From contig JANRJM010000013.1 in NCBI GenBank assembly GCA_033763975.1, forward strand, positions 248,001 to 312,000: a DNA stretch of 64,000 bases, read 5' to 3'. Below, in pieces: positions 17,405 through 25,128 of the stretch. Numbering within the stretch: position 1 is the stretch's first letter; each line of letters starts with the position of its first letter. A program made the translations under genes and the position numbers. The stretch comes from Planctomycetota bacterium (GTDB lineage: Bacteria; Planctomycetota; Phycisphaerae; Phycisphaerales; UBA1924). The notes beneath the pieces were generated by a model. It saw only the letters and a program-made list of their open reading frames with translations. It searched no databases and was not told the DNA's origin.

Positions 17405-18267
17405 TCGTCCTCGCCCCCCGGCGACACCGCGATGCCGCCGATGATCGACGCGAGATCCGCTTCGAGGCGCGCGCGGGCGTCGGGGGGCGCCTGCCCGCTC
17501 AGACGCACCTGCACCGCGTCCTCGACGGTGACGACGGCGAACGCGACGATCGGGCCGGGAGCGGCCATCTCGGTGTCGATGGTCTGCCCGATCGTGACCG
17601 GGCCGGATCGCTTCACGCCCCGGAAGGTGCTGGTCGTCGCGTCGGGGTCGGTGTCGAGCGAGGCGGGCCTGGGCACGCGCCGGGCGAGCTCGGGGAACTG
17701 CTTCGACACGACCCGGGCCGCGTCCATGCGCCAGGACACGCCCGCGCCGGGATCCTCGAACGTGTAGGGGGTGCGGCGTGAGAGACCCTTGGGCACGGCC
17801 ATGCGGAACTCGACGAAATCCCGCACGCGCTCGAAGCCAGCGGGCACCGCGCCGGGGACCTTCGTGCCCACGCGGACCGAGGCCAGCATGGGGTCGATGA
17901 GCGGGCGCACGCCCCGCCCGCTCAGGCGGAGCAGCGCGTAGCGCTGGTGGCGGAGTTGGAGCACGAGGGCGGCGAACTGCTGGGTGCGTCCCTTCTCGGT
18001 GAACTCATACACCGTGAGGAAGGCGGGGCGCTCGTCGAGCGCGCGGGGCTCGCGGACGAGCACCTTGGCCGCCCCCTGCGTGACGTCGAGCGCGGCGTCG
18101 TGCTTCTCGCCGGCGATGGCGTCGGGCGACTCGGCGGGATCATCGAAGCGCGAGACGACCAGTCGCCGGGATTCGTCGCTGAAGACGAAGCGCGTGTTCT
18201 CGACATACCCCGGCGGGATGGTCGCCCGCGCGGGGCCGAGGTCCAGGATGGAGGGCGGGGGCGGCAT
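17401..18267 (-). CDS. Tandem DcrB/DUF1795-like protein, possible effector chaperone
   Basis: A 288-residue soluble protein with no signal peptide. Both halves look like one alpha/beta unit repeated: each opens with a 'P.G(Y/F)...' strand pair (IPPGYVENTRFVFSDE; VPAGFERVRDFVEFRM) and closes with a strand RLSG followed by a helix ending in a Ser-containing L-A-S-(V/I) (RPLIDPMLASVRVG; RLEADLASIIGG). This pattern recalls DcrB/DUF1795, the fold of Eag chaperones that load T6SS effectors onto VgrG. The match is weak by eye. The 4-bp overlap with the lipase gene and its position right after vgrG and a LysM gene support a loading role. An immunity role is possible, but no export signal is seen. Confidence 0.5.
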   Translation of the reverse strand: MPPPPSILDLGPARATIPPGYVENTRFVFSDESRRLVVSRFDDPAESPDAIAGEKHDAALDVTQGAAKVLVREPRALDERPAFLTVYEFTEKGRTQQFAALVLQLRHQRYALLRLSGRGVRPLIDPMLASVRVGTKVPGAVPAGFERVRDFVEFRMAVPKGLSRRTPYTFEDPGAGVSWRMDAARVVSKQFPELARRVPRPASLDTDPDATTSTFRGVKRSGPVTIGQTIDTEMAAPGPIVAFAVVTVEDAVQVRLSGQAPPDARARLEADLASIIGGIAVSPGGEDE

Positions 18268-18270
18268 GAT

Positions 18271-18918
18271 CTACGACTGGTGCTCGCTCTTGATCTTGTC
18301 GCGGGTGGCGGCGTCGACGCGCCCCGTTTCGGGGAGCGACATCTTCTTCTGGAACACACGGACCGCGCTCTGGAACTCGTCGCAGCGGGTGTTGTCGATC
18401 GGGCCGTGGTAGTACCCGAGGTTGCGCAGGCGCCCCTTCTGGCCCGACACGGTGTCGGCGGGGTCGAGATGCCCGAGCTGGAGGTGGATCTCCTCGGGGG
18501 GCTTGCCCTGCGGGCGGAGGGTGAGGCGGGCGTCGCGCGCGCCCGGGGGGATGGGCGCGCGGACCCAGCCGTCGGCGTCGGTCTGGCCGTCGGTCGATAC
18601 GCCGTCGATGACGAGGGTGTAGGGGATGTCCGCGCGGGGCTCGCCGTTGAACTCGATGCGGACGTTGAGCTCGCTGGGGACGCCCTTGCGCCGGAAGCGG
18701 TGCTTCTGCTCGGTGGCGCAGGATTCCTGCTTCTCGCGGAGGGCGGGGACGAAGACCTCGTCGCCGACGAGGAGCACGTTGGGGTCCGCACGAAGTTCGC
18801 GAAGGGCCTGGTTGTCCGGGTGGTTCCAGACGGTGTCGGGGAAATGCCCGGCGCGCACGGCGATGCTCGCGATGCACTCGCCGGAGATCACCCGGTGCGT
18901 GGTTCCTTCGCTCGGCAC
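18271..18918 (-). CDS. LysM and peptidoglycan-binding protein of the effector cassette (copy 1, next to vgrG)
   Basis: A 215-residue paralogue of the other LysM proteins. LysM covers about 7-57 (HRVISGECIASIAVRAG to VGDEVFVPA). The middle beta domain starts KHRFRRKGVPSELNVRIEF and includes TDGQTDADGWV. The peptidoglycan-binding-1 domain is about 155-212 (LRNLGYYHGPIDNTRCDEF, AVRVFQKKMSLPETGRVD). The start is a GTG at 18918, giving VPSEGTTHRV. An AAGGA overlapping the vgrG stop lies about 11 bases upstream, a little far. The gene begins 14 bp after vgrG, so it is read with the spike protein. It is the only cassette whose LysM gene directly follows vgrG rather than an Ig-like gene. Confidence 0.8.
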   Translation of the reverse strand: MPSEGTTHRVISGECIASIAVRAGHFPDTVWNHPDNQALRELRADPNVLLVGDEVFVPALREKQESCATEQKHRFRRKGVPSELNVRIEFNGEPRADIPYTLVIDGVSTDGQTDADGWVRAPIPPGARDARLTLRPQGKPPEEIHLQLGHLDPADTVSGQKGRLRNLGYYHGPIDNTRCDEFQSAVRVFQKKMSLPETGRVDAATRDKIKSEHQS

Positions 18919-18932
18919 GGCGTGCGGGTTCC

Positions 18933-21044
18933 TTAGCCGACGGTGATGGAGCCGCCCTTGACGGTGGTGGACGCGCCCCCGTCGAGCGTGGCGCTCGACC
19001 CGCCCTTGAACTCGGCGCTCGACCCGCCCTCGCAGGTGAGCGACGAGCCCCCCTTGAGCTCGGCGGAACTGCCGCCCTCGAGCTTGAGCTCGCTCCCCGC
19101 CTCGCCCGTGATGCTGCTCTCGCCGTTGATGGTGATGTCGGTGGAGACGATGTCGATCGAGCTGGAATCGATGGCGATGTACGAGCTGCCGACCTGCAGC
19201 GTGATGTTCGTGGAGCCCTCGAGCACGATCTTGTCGGCCTGGATCGAGAGCTTGCCGGAGACGGCCGTGCTCATCGCCCCGCCGAACTCCTCGATCACGT
19301 CGCCCGCCACGCTGAGGGACTTGCTCCCGGCGATCTCGACGGCCTCCTTGCCCCCGACCTTCACGTTGCGGTCGTTGGCGATCTCCTCCTTGAGGTCGTT
19401 GTCGATCAGGCGGCTGGTGTCGTGCTTGATGTGGATGACGTGGTCGTTCTCCACGATGTCGTGCCGGTCGTGCAGCACCGTCACGAACATGTCGTTCTTC
19501 ACGCGCAGGTCGAAGTTCTTCTCCGCGTGCATGAAGATCTGCTCTTCGCCCTTCTTGTCCTCGAAGCGCAGCTCGTTGAAGCCCTCGCCCCCCTTGCTGC
19601 TGTTGGTCTTGATCGTCGACATCGTCTTGTTGTCGGGGAGCGCGTACGGGGGCATGTTGTCCTTGTTGTACAGGCGCCCCGTGATCACCGGGCAATCCGG
19701 GTCGCCCTCCAGGAAGTCCACGATGACCTCCTGCCCCACGCGCGGCAGGAACAGCGCCCCCCAGCGCTTGCCCGCCCAGTTCTGCGACACGCGGACCCAG
19801 CACGAGCAGTTCTCGTCGGCCTTCTCCTTCCAGTCCCAGTGGAAGTGCACCTTCACGCGACCGAACGCGTCCGGATCGGTGAAGATCTCCTCCCCGTCGG
19901 GGCCGACGACGATCGCCGTCTGCGGCCCGGCGACGTGGGGCCTGGGGGTGGTGCGCGCGGGGCGGAACTGCACGTCCGCCGGGATGCACGTGAACGCGCT
20001 CTGGAACACGCCCTCGCCGTCACCGGACTTGCCCATCTCGTACTCGTCCACCTGCACGCTGCACGACACCGACGTGCAGACGTACTCCGCGTTGCGGCTG
20101 GCCAGCGGGTAGTCGGTGAGCGTGAACTTGCTCCCCGCGGTGATCCCCCGCACGTTCCCCACAAGCCGCGTCACGACGTGCTGGCACGCGAGCTCCTCGT
20201 TCCGGATCGCCGCGTACGTCTCGCCGTCCGCGAACTCCTTGTAGCGCCCGGGGAAGTCGAAGATCTCGAACGCCGCCTGCGGGTGCTGCTTGGGGTCCTC
20301 ACGCTTCACGTACAGGTTCTTCGTGGGGGCGGTGAAGTCGAAGTCGATCATCGCCGTGGTCCCCGGCTGCACCTGATGCTCGACGGACAGGTCCCACACC
20401 CGCTCCTCCCCCACCGACGAGGTCTCGTCGCCCACGTACTTGACCTCCGCGTAGTGCTCGTTGGGCTCGTGGCGCGCGGGCGTGTCGTTCAGGATCATCG
20501 TGTGCTTGCCGTTCTCGTGCTTGAACCAGTAGTAGATGCCCTCTTCCTCCAGCAGGCGGCTGATGAAGTTGAACGAGGTCTCGCGGTACTGCACCACGTA
20601 CTCCCGCTCCGCGTACGTCCCCGTCGTCTTGAACTCGTAGTCCGTGAACTTGAGGTCGTCGAAGACCTGCTTCACGATGTCGGGCACGCTCTTGTTCTGG
20701 AAGATGCGGCATCCGGCGGCCCGCGTCAGGAACCACAGCCACGGGACCATCGTCGCGCGGAACTTGTTCGACGCCTCGTCCCCCTGGTACTCCTCCTGCG
20801 AGAACCGGGCGATGAACCCGTTGATGAACCGGTTCTCGCCGTTGGGAAGGTTCACCCGGATCGTCACGTTCCCGCCGAGGATCGCGTTGGGGTCGATCTC
20901 CCCCTGCTCGCTGCGCAGCTCGAGGTGCGCCACGAACGGGCGCCCCAGCTCCTCGGTCATCGAGAAGCCCTGCAGCAGCAGCACGTCGTCCGCCAGCGGG
21001 GTGCTGATGCCGATCGCGCGGTTCGCCTGTGTCCACTTCGCCAT
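18933..21044 (-). CDS. vgrG: VgrG (TssI) spike protein
   Basis: A 703-residue spike of the T6SS that sits on the Hcp tube and carries effectors. The gp27-like part covers about residues 1-350 (TPLADDVLLLQGFSMTEELG, then YVVQYRETSFNFISRLLEEEGIYYWF), followed by a gp5-like OB fold around 370-470 (GRVKVHFHWDWKEK, WVRVSQNWAGKRWGALFLPR). A C-terminal beta-helix starts near 500. The last 47 residues (657-703) are a clean 8-residue repeat of the form GGSSAELK, six times, ending GGSITVG. No extra effector domain is fused. GGAGG lies 9 bases before the ATG. The gene is 50 bp after a gene of unknown role and 14 bp before the first LysM gene. Confidence 0.97.
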   Translation of the reverse strand: MAKWTQANRAIGISTPLADDVLLLQGFSMTEELGRPFVAHLELRSEQGEIDPNAILGGNVTIRVNLPNGENRFINGFIARFSQEEYQGDEASNKFRATMVPWLWFLTRAAGCRIFQNKSVPDIVKQVFDDLKFTDYEFKTTGTYAEREYVVQYRETSFNFISRLLEEEGIYYWFKHENGKHTMILNDTPARHEPNEHYAEVKYVGDETSSVGEERVWDLSVEHQVQPGTTAMIDFDFTAPTKNLYVKREDPKQHPQAAFEIFDFPGRYKEFADGETYAAIRNEELACQHVVTRLVGNVRGITAGSKFTLTDYPLASRNAEYVCTSVSCSVQVDEYEMGKSGDGEGVFQSAFTCIPADVQFRPARTTPRPHVAGPQTAIVVGPDGEEIFTDPDAFGRVKVHFHWDWKEKADENCSCWVRVSQNWAGKRWGALFLPRVGQEVIVDFLEGDPDCPVITGRLYNKDNMPPYALPDNKTMSTIKTNSSKGGEGFNELRFEDKKGEEQIFMHAEKNFDLRVKNDMFVTVLHDRHDIVENDHVIHIKHDTSRLIDNDLKEEIANDRNVKVGGKEAVEIAGSKSLSVAGDVIEEFGGAMSTAVSGKLSIQADKIVLEGSTNITLQVGSSYIAIDSSSIDIVSTDITINGESSITGEAGSELKLEGGSSAELKGGSSLTCEGGSSAEFKGGSSATLDGGASTTVKGGSITVG

Positions 21045-21094
21045 CGATCCTCACCTCCGCCCGCGCGCCTCGCGCGGATCAAACTTGCGTCTGT

Positions 21095-22321
21095 TCACGG
21101 TTCCTCGGGGGGCAACTGCTGCAGGTTGCGGTACGCCCCGCTGGGGATGTAGAGCAGGCGTTTGGGATCCCCCACCGACGGCCTCTCCACGCTCGCCGGC
21201 ACGCGCCCCTTCACCCGGAACGCGCGCGCCTTCGCGTGGAACCCCACCCCGCTGTTCTGGTACATGAACAGCCCGCCGAACTGTTTCTGCTCGATCTCGA
21301 CGATCACCGACCCCACCGGCACGATCTCCTGGACCGGCGCCGGGGGCGCTTCCGGGGGCAGGCGCAGCAGCTGGCTGTACATCGTGCGCGGGATGAACAG
21401 GCGGCGACCCTGCTCACGCCGCGCACCCGCCGCCTTGAGCGCCACCACCGTGCCCTTTACCTTGTACCCCTGCGCCTGCACGTGCGTGCCCACGCCCGAG
21501 TCCTTGTGCACGAACCACCCGCCCATGCCCGATTCGGCCGTCGCGATCAGCAGCGTGTCGGCCTTCAGGCGCTCGGGCATCACCGAGTCTTCGAGGTTCA
21601 TGTCCTCGAGCACCCGCTGCACCAGCGCGTTGGGCCCTTCCTCCACGATCGGATCGGCGGCGTCGGTCTCGGCCATGAACTCCAGCGTGGTGCGCACGTT
21701 CCGCGTCACCTGGCTCTTCATGCCCTTGCTGAACCGCTGCTTCGCGTCGCCCTGCGAGTTGCCCCCCGTCGACATGTACGAGCGGACGACGTCCTCGCCG
21801 ATCGCCCCGCCGCCCGCTTCCGACGTCCCCATCGCGCGCGACACCGGCGAGATCGACGGGCACTTGCCCATCGTGAGGATGCAGAACGCCGCCTGCGGGC
21901 CCACGCGCACGATCACGCGCGCGAGGATCCGCACCGCCTCCTCCAGTTCGTGCCAGGAATCCGCCTTCCACATGAGCGTGACAAGGCGGCTGACGTCCGG
22001 CGCGACCTGCTGCAGCGTCGTCGACTGCGCCACCACGCCCGCCGCCGACGCCATGCTCGGCACGAACGTCTCGGCCCCGCCCCCGAAGATCTCCCCCACG
22101 ATGAGCGCGATCGTGCGGGGCGTGCGGAGCTGGTCGACCAGCAGGCGCCACTCGTCCGAGAGGTACGCCCGCACGCGGGTCACGACGTACGAGACCTTCG
22201 AGGGCACGTCGCCGGGCACGCCCCCCCCGCCCGAGGAGGCGATGCGGAACGACGGGGTGAACACCCCGAGGTCCAGCCCCGGCGTGCCCTCGTTGCCCAG
22301 GATGACGATCCCTCCCCGCAT
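21095..22321 (-). CDS. Uncharacterised T6SS-cluster protein with duplicated C-terminal domain
   Basis: A 408-residue protein I cannot assign. The N-terminal 230 residues are mostly helical with short Gly-rich segments (IASSGGGGVPGDVP; EIFGGGAETFV). The C-terminal part holds two copies of one domain, about 255-323 and 338-406: each has GG(W/L)F, then (K/N)SGVG(T/F)H, a (Y/F)(K/R)VKG strand, a (F/Y)IP segment and LPPE at the end. No signal peptide or transmembrane segment. It lies between clpV and vgrG, 21 bp after clpV and 50 bp before vgrG, so it is clearly part of the T6SS operon. It might serve spike assembly or be an additional cargo or structural protein. Confidence 0.65.
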   Translation of the reverse strand: MRGGIVILGNEGTPGLDLGVFTPSFRIASSGGGGVPGDVPSKVSYVVTRVRAYLSDEWRLLVDQLRTPRTIALIVGEIFGGGAETFVPSMASAAGVVAQSTTLQQVAPDVSRLVTLMWKADSWHELEEAVRILARVIVRVGPQAAFCILTMGKCPSISPVSRAMGTSEAGGGAIGEDVVRSYMSTGGNSQGDAKQRFSKGMKSQVTRNVRTTLEFMAETDAADPIVEEGPNALVQRVLEDMNLEDSVMPERLKADTLLIATAESGMGGWFVHKDSGVGTHVQAQGYKVKGTVVALKAAGARREQGRRLFIPRTMYSQLLRLPPEAPPAPVQEIVPVGSVIVEIEQKQFGGLFMYQNSGVGFHAKARAFRVKGRVPASVERPSVGDPKRLLYIPSGAYRNLQQLPPEEP

Positions 22322-22342
22322 GGCCGCCCCACTCCCTCGCTG

Positions 22343-25060
22343 CTACTCGAACGAGTACTGGAACTCGCTGTCCTTGACGCCCACGTGCACCTTGTGCACG
22401 CCCCGACCTTCCATGAGGCGCTCGAGCAGCTCGCGCCCCACGACCGGCAGCATCTGGCGCGTGATGATCGCGTCGATCGCGCGCGCCCCGCTGTCCAGCT
22501 CCGTCACGCGGCTCACGATCAGGTCTTCCACCGCCGGGTCGTACGAGAACGGCACCTTGTGCCCCTCGCGCACGCGCTGGCCCACGCGCGAGAGCTGCAG
22601 CGTGATGATCGCCCGCATCATCTCGTCGCTGATGGGGTAGTACGGCACGATGTTGAGCCGCCCCAGCAGCGCGGGCGGGAACACCTTCAGCAGGGGCTCC
22701 CTGATCCCCTTCACCAGCCCCTCGGGGTCCGGGCGCAGCGAGGGGTCCTTGCACATCTTCATCACGAGGTCCGTGCCGACGTTGCTCGTCAGCAGGATGA
22801 TCGTGTTCTGGAAGTTGATGTCGACGCCCTCGCTGTCCTTCATCATGCCCTTGTCGAACACCTGGAAGAAGATCTCGTGCACGTCGGCGTGCGCCTTCTC
22901 CACCTCGTCCAGCAGCAGCACGCTGTACGGGCGCCGGCGCACCGCCTCGGTCATCACCCCGCCCTTGCCGTACCCCACGTACCCGGGGGGCGAGCCCATG
23001 AGCAGCGACACCTTGTGCGCTTCCTGGTACTCGCTCATGTTGATCGTGATGAGGCCCTGCGGCCCGCCGTAGAGCGCCTCCGCGAGCGCGATCGCCGTCT
23101 CGGTCTTGCCCACGCCCGAGGGGCCCACGAGCAGGAAGACGCCCACGGGGCGCCCGGGGTTGTCCAGCTTGGCCCGCGCGAGCTGGATGCGCTGCGCGAT
23201 CGCGTCGAGCGCGTGGCGCTGGCCGATGACGCGCTTCTCGAGCGTCGCCCCCAGCGTCAGCACCGTCTTCATCTCGTCGCGCACCATGCGCCCCAGCGGG
23301 ATGCCGGTCCAGTCCGACACCACGCCCGACACCGCCTGCGCATCGACGCTGGGGGTCATGAGCGGGGATTCGCCCTGGAACTCCGCGAGCTGGGCCTTGA
23401 GGGCCGTCAGCTCGTCCTTGATCTTCGCGCGCTCCGCGTCGCTCAGCTTGGGCTCGGCCGACGCCTTGGCCGCCTCGGGCTTGGCGGCATCGCCCTTGGC
23501 CCCGTCCGCGCCGGGCGCGGGCGCGAGCTTGCCCCGCAGGTCGAGGATCTTCGCGACGATCTCCTTCTCTTTCGCGTAGCGGGCCTCGAGCGCGTCGAGC
23601 CCCTTCTGCTCCATGGCGATGGTCTCGACGAGTTCCTCGCGCCGCTTGGCGTGGTCGCCCCCGGTGCGGATTTCCTTGTCGACGATCGCGAGCTCGCGGT
23701 TGAGCCCGTCGATGCGCTTGCGCAGGTCGTCGATCTCGCCGGGGGTCGCGTGCAGGCTCACCGCGACGCGGGCGCACGCGGTGTCGATCAGGCTCACGGC
23801 CTTGTCGGGGAGTTGGCGTCCCTGGATGTACCGCTTGCTGAGCTTGACGGCGGCCTCGAGCGCCTCGTCGAGCACCTGCACCTTGAAGTGCTTCTCCATG
23901 ACGTCGGCGAGCCCGCGGATCATGAGCAGGCACTTGGCCTCGTCGGGCTCGTCGACCTTCACGACCTGGAATCGCCGGCTCATGGCCGGGTCCTTCTCGA
24001 TGTGCTGCTTGTACTCGCTCTGGGTGGTGGCGGCGACGGTGCGGAGCGTGCCGCGGGCCAGCGCGGGCTTGAGCAACTGGGCCGCGTCGCCCGTGCCCGC
24101 CGCCCCGCCCGCGCCCATGAGCGAGTGCGCCTCGTCGATGAACAGGATGATCGGGCGCGGGCTCGCCTGCACCTCGTCGATCACCTGGCGCAGGCGGTTC
24201 TCGAACTCGCCCTTCATGCTCGCCCCGGCCTGCAGCAGGCCCACGTCAAGCTCCAGCAGACGGACGTCCTTGAGCTGCGGCGGCACGTCGCCCTTCACGA
24301 TGCGCTGCGCGAAGCCCTCGACGACCGCCGTCTTGCCCACGCCCGCCTCGCCGGTCAGGATCGGGTTGTTCTGACGCCGGCGCATCAGGATGTCGATGCA
24401 CTGGCGGATCTCCTCGTCGCGCCCGACGATCGGGTCCTGCTTGCCCGAGCGCGCGTTCTCGGTGAGGTCCTTGCAGTACTTGCCCAGGGCCTCCTGCTTG
24501 CCCAGCTGCGCGGGCGCCATCGCGCCGCTCGCCTCGCCGGGCGCGCCCGAGATCCCGCGATCGGCGGCGGCGGCCATGACGGCCTCGGGGCTCCCGTCGG
24601 TGATCTTCGCGAACTGCTCGGCGAGCTGCTCCGCGTTCACCTTCAGGAACTGCTTGGAGATCCCGAAGAGCACCTTCTTGAGGTCGTCGTCGGAGGCGAA
24701 CGCGAGCACGACGTGCCCGGTGCGGATCGAGTGTTCGCCGTACTTCAGGGAGGCGAGGGTCCAGGCCTTTTCCACGCCGTGCACTAGGTGCGTCGCGAGA
24801 TCGGGCGAGCCCTGGGTATCGCCCCGGATGCGGTCGAGCGCACCCTGGGTGTCGGCGACGAGCTGGCCGACGTCGAGGTTGAAGGCCTTGATGATCTTGT
24901 GCAGGTCCGAGTCCTGCGTCTGCATGAGCTGGTGCAGCCAGTGCACGAGCTCGACGTACGCGTTGTTCCGCAGCTTGCAGAACGTGACGGCGCCGTCGAG
25001 CGCCTTGTACCCCACCGCGTTGAGCTTGCCGAACAGTTTCGCCCGAGGAATGCCCGCCAT
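22343..25060 (-). CDS. tssH: TssH/ClpV, sheath-recycling AAA+ ATPase
   Basis: A 905-residue double AAA+ ATPase that disassembles the contracted TssBC sheath in the cytoplasm. The ClpN domain is about 1-160. The first ATPase domain has Walker A GEAGVGKT at 237-244 and Walker B ILFIDEAH near 305-312. A coiled-coil insertion covers about 440-560 and has an Ala/Lys/Pro-rich stretch at 512-540. The second ATPase domain has Walker A GPSGVGKT at 646-653 and Walker B VLLLDEVEKAH at 714-724. The order of domains and the length match ClpV. GGAG lies 9 bases before the ATG. It is 68 bp after tssG. In TagJ-containing systems ClpV action depends on TssB and TagJ, which are both encoded upstream. Confidence 0.97.
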   Translation of the reverse strand: MAGIPRAKLFGKLNAVGYKALDGAVTFCKLRNNAYVELVHWLHQLMQTQDSDLHKIIKAFNLDVGQLVADTQGALDRIRGDTQGSPDLATHLVHGVEKAWTLASLKYGEHSIRTGHVVLAFASDDDLKKVLFGISKQFLKVNAEQLAEQFAKITDGSPEAVMAAAADRGISGAPGEASGAMAPAQLGKQEALGKYCKDLTENARSGKQDPIVGRDEEIRQCIDILMRRRQNNPILTGEAGVGKTAVVEGFAQRIVKGDVPPQLKDVRLLELDVGLLQAGASMKGEFENRLRQVIDEVQASPRPIILFIDEAHSLMGAGGAAGTGDAAQLLKPALARGTLRTVAATTQSEYKQHIEKDPAMSRRFQVVKVDEPDEAKCLLMIRGLADVMEKHFKVQVLDEALEAAVKLSKRYIQGRQLPDKAVSLIDTACARVAVSLHATPGEIDDLRKRIDGLNRELAIVDKEIRTGGDHAKRREELVETIAMEQKGLDALEARYAKEKEIVAKILDLRGKLAPAPGADGAKGDAAKPEAAKASAEPKLSDAERAKIKDELTALKAQLAEFQGESPLMTPSVDAQAVSGVVSDWTGIPLGRMVRDEMKTVLTLGATLEKRVIGQRHALDAIAQRIQLARAKLDNPGRPVGVFLLVGPSGVGKTETAIALAEALYGGPQGLITINMSEYQEAHKVSLLMGSPPGYVGYGKGGVMTEAVRRRPYSVLLLDEVEKAHADVHEIFFQVFDKGMMKDSEGVDINFQNTIILLTSNVGTDLVMKMCKDPSLRPDPEGLVKGIREPLLKVFPPALLGRLNIVPYYPISDEMMRAIITLQLSRVGQRVREGHKVPFSYDPAVEDLIVSRVTELDSGARAIDAIITRQMLPVVGRELLERLMEGRGVHKVHVGVKDSEFQYSFE

Positions 25061-25128
25061 GCCACGTTACTCCAGAAGTTGAGGGTCGCCGGTCGAGTCG
25101 GACGCGGCCTTCCCCGTGAAGCCTGCCT

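Noticed and set aside
21029-24787. Long plus-strand open frame opposite clpV and the gene next to it
   Set aside because: His/Arg/Leu-rich reading with no domains; the minus strand encodes a complete ClpV with both Walker pairs.
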